Assembly (NCBI GenBank): GCA_016282835.1
Contig: JAEELR010000225.1
Coordinates: 1-64,000 of the forward strand
Direction: 5' to 3'
DNA length: 64,000 bases
From: Treponema sp.
Lineage (GTDB): Bacteria; Spirochaetota; Spirochaetia; Treponematales; Treponemataceae
The translations under genes and the position numbers were made by a program. The notes beneath the pieces were generated by a model that was not told the origin of the DNA, ran no database searches, and saw only the letters and a program-made list of their open reading frames with translations. This document shows positions 62,736-64,000 of this stretch, in pieces (within the stretch, counting starts at the first letter, position 1; each line of letters begins with the position of its first letter).

Positions 62736-64000
62736 ATGACTAAATCGAATAAATTAAATTTGTTTCATTATTTTAAAAAATATATTCCGCTTTATTTTAT
62801 TGCGCTCGTTTCTATTACTGCGAGTATTTTGCTCGATATGATTGCGCCAGTTATTGTTCAGCATATTGTTGATGATGTTTTGATTGCACGAAATATGTCT
62901 ATCCTGCATTTACTGCTTTTGGGAATTCTTGGAATTGGTGTTGGGCGTTTTATTTTTCAGTATGCGAAGGAACTTATCTGTGATTACTGTGGAAGTAAAA
63001 TGGCATCTGAAATCCGTATAAATCTTTTTAATAAAATACAAAGCCTTTCTGCAAACTTTTTTGACGGAATAAACTCCGGTGAACTTATGTCCCGCGTAAA
63101 AGATGATGTTGACAGAATCTGGGAAGTGGCAGCCTACATGGGAATCCTTATGGCAGAAGTTTTTATCCGCACGATTTTTGCTATGTACTTTATGTACAGA
63201 ATCAGCTGGAAGCTTTCTATAATTCCATCTGTGGGAATGATTATTGCAGGAATTGTTGCTGTATTGATGGAGAAAAAATTAGACGGCTTGTTTGAAGAAG
63301 CAGCTCAGGAAAATTCTGAAATGAATAACACTGCTGCAGAAAATTTAGCCGGAGTTCGAACCGTAAAAGCTTTTGCCCGCGAAGGTTTTGAAATCAATAA
63401 GTTTCATAAGCACAATCAAAAGTATTATGAACTAAACATAAACTTGAGCCGCGTATTTGTAAAATATAATCCAATCATAGAAATTGTAACCCGCCTTCTT
63501 ACAGTGGTTACTTTGCTTGCCGGCGGTATCCTTATCATTAAGGAAAAAAATGCCGGGGCAGTTTCAACACTCTCTGTCGGTGCGTTAATGGCAATGCTTC
63601 AATATACGAGCGGAATTGTCTGGCCTATGGAAATGCTCGGCTGGCTTACAAATGGAATTTCTTCGGCAAGGGCTTCTCTAAAACGAATAAATAAAATCTA
63701 TGAAGAAACTCCTGACATTCACGATGAATCGGCTTTATCACAAAATGAATTTGCAGAAAACATAGTAACTCCTTTCGACATAAACGGAGATGTTGAGTTC
63801 AGTCATGTCTGCTATTCTTCCGGTGAGCGAAAAATTTTAGATGATGTCAGTTTTGAAATTCAGGCAGGAAAGACCTTGGGAATAATGGGTGCAACCGGCT
63901 CTGGAAAAACTACAATCATCAATTTACTAAAGCGAATGTACAACATTGATTCGGGAGAAATAAAACTTGACGGCGTTAACATTCGAGAGTATCCGCTTCC
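62736..64000 (+). CDS. ABC transporter, permease/ATP-binding fusion (truncated by window end)
   Basis: MTKSNKLNLFHYFKKYIPLYFIALVSITASILLDMIAPVIVQHIVDDV...IMGATGSGKTTIINLLKRMYNIDSGEIKLDGVNI (Walker A); no stop before 64000. Confidence 0.93.
   Translation, partial: MTKSNKLNLFHYFKKYIPLYFIALVSITASILLDMIAPVIVQHIVDDVLIARNMSILHLLLLGILGIGVGRFIFQYAKELICDYCGSKMASEIRINLFNKIQSLSANFFDGINSGELMSRVKDDVDRIWEVAAYMGILMAEVFIRTIFAMYFMYRISWKLSIIPSVGMIIAGIVAVLMEKKLDGLFEEAAQENSEMNNTAAENLAGVRTVKAFAREGFEINKFHKHNQKYYELNINLSRVFVKYNPIIEIVTRLLTVVTLLAGGILIIKEKNAGAVSTLSVGALMAMLQYTSGIVWPMEMLGWLTNGISSARASLKRINKIYEETPDIHDESALSQNEFAENIVTPFDINGDVEFSHVCYSSGERKILDDVSFEIQAGKTLGIMGATGSGKTTIINLLKRMYNIDSGEIKLDGVNIREYPL

Overview
The window looks like the chromosomal replication-origin region of a low-GC Treponema-like spirochaete; the genus is inferred from gene content and protein flavour, with no search run. 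Core order: type IIG RM gene (-, cut by the left edge), a ~3.4 kb AT-rich non-coding block, gyrA(-), gyrB(-), then dnaA, dnaN, recF, DUF721, rpmH, rnpA, yidD, yidC and jag on +. Downstream are housekeeping genes (dual cyclophilin/FKBP PPIase, arginase, small alarmone synthetase, nth, metK, hisA-hisI-hisE fusion, hisD, def, fmt), a MoxR/DUF58/Bat operon, infA, a DksA-like gene, a two-component pair, a TacAT-like toxin-antitoxin pair, a c-di-GMP gene and a class III cyclase meeting tail to tail, a C10 (streptopain-like) protease locus with lipoproteins, an acyl-CoA ligase, and a truncated ABC transporter. The strongest observations are: (i) six parS-like sites (TGTTTCACGTGAAACA, four perfect and two with one mismatch) within 1.8 kb of non-coding DNA; (ii) an oriC candidate between dnaA and dnaN with clustered DnaA boxes and a DnaA-trio-like tract, plus a second dense DnaA-box cluster about 8.4 kb downstream; (iii) single-nucleotide frameshifts in gyrB and in the RM gene; (iv) dispersed palindromic repeat families, including paired triple-hairpin elements; (v) two 20-bp palindromes 32 bp apart before an AAA_14/DUF4143 gene; (vi) unusual domain fusions. 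I found no CRISPR array, tRNA, rRNA or clear transposase, and I cannot claim a wholly new system from sequence alone.
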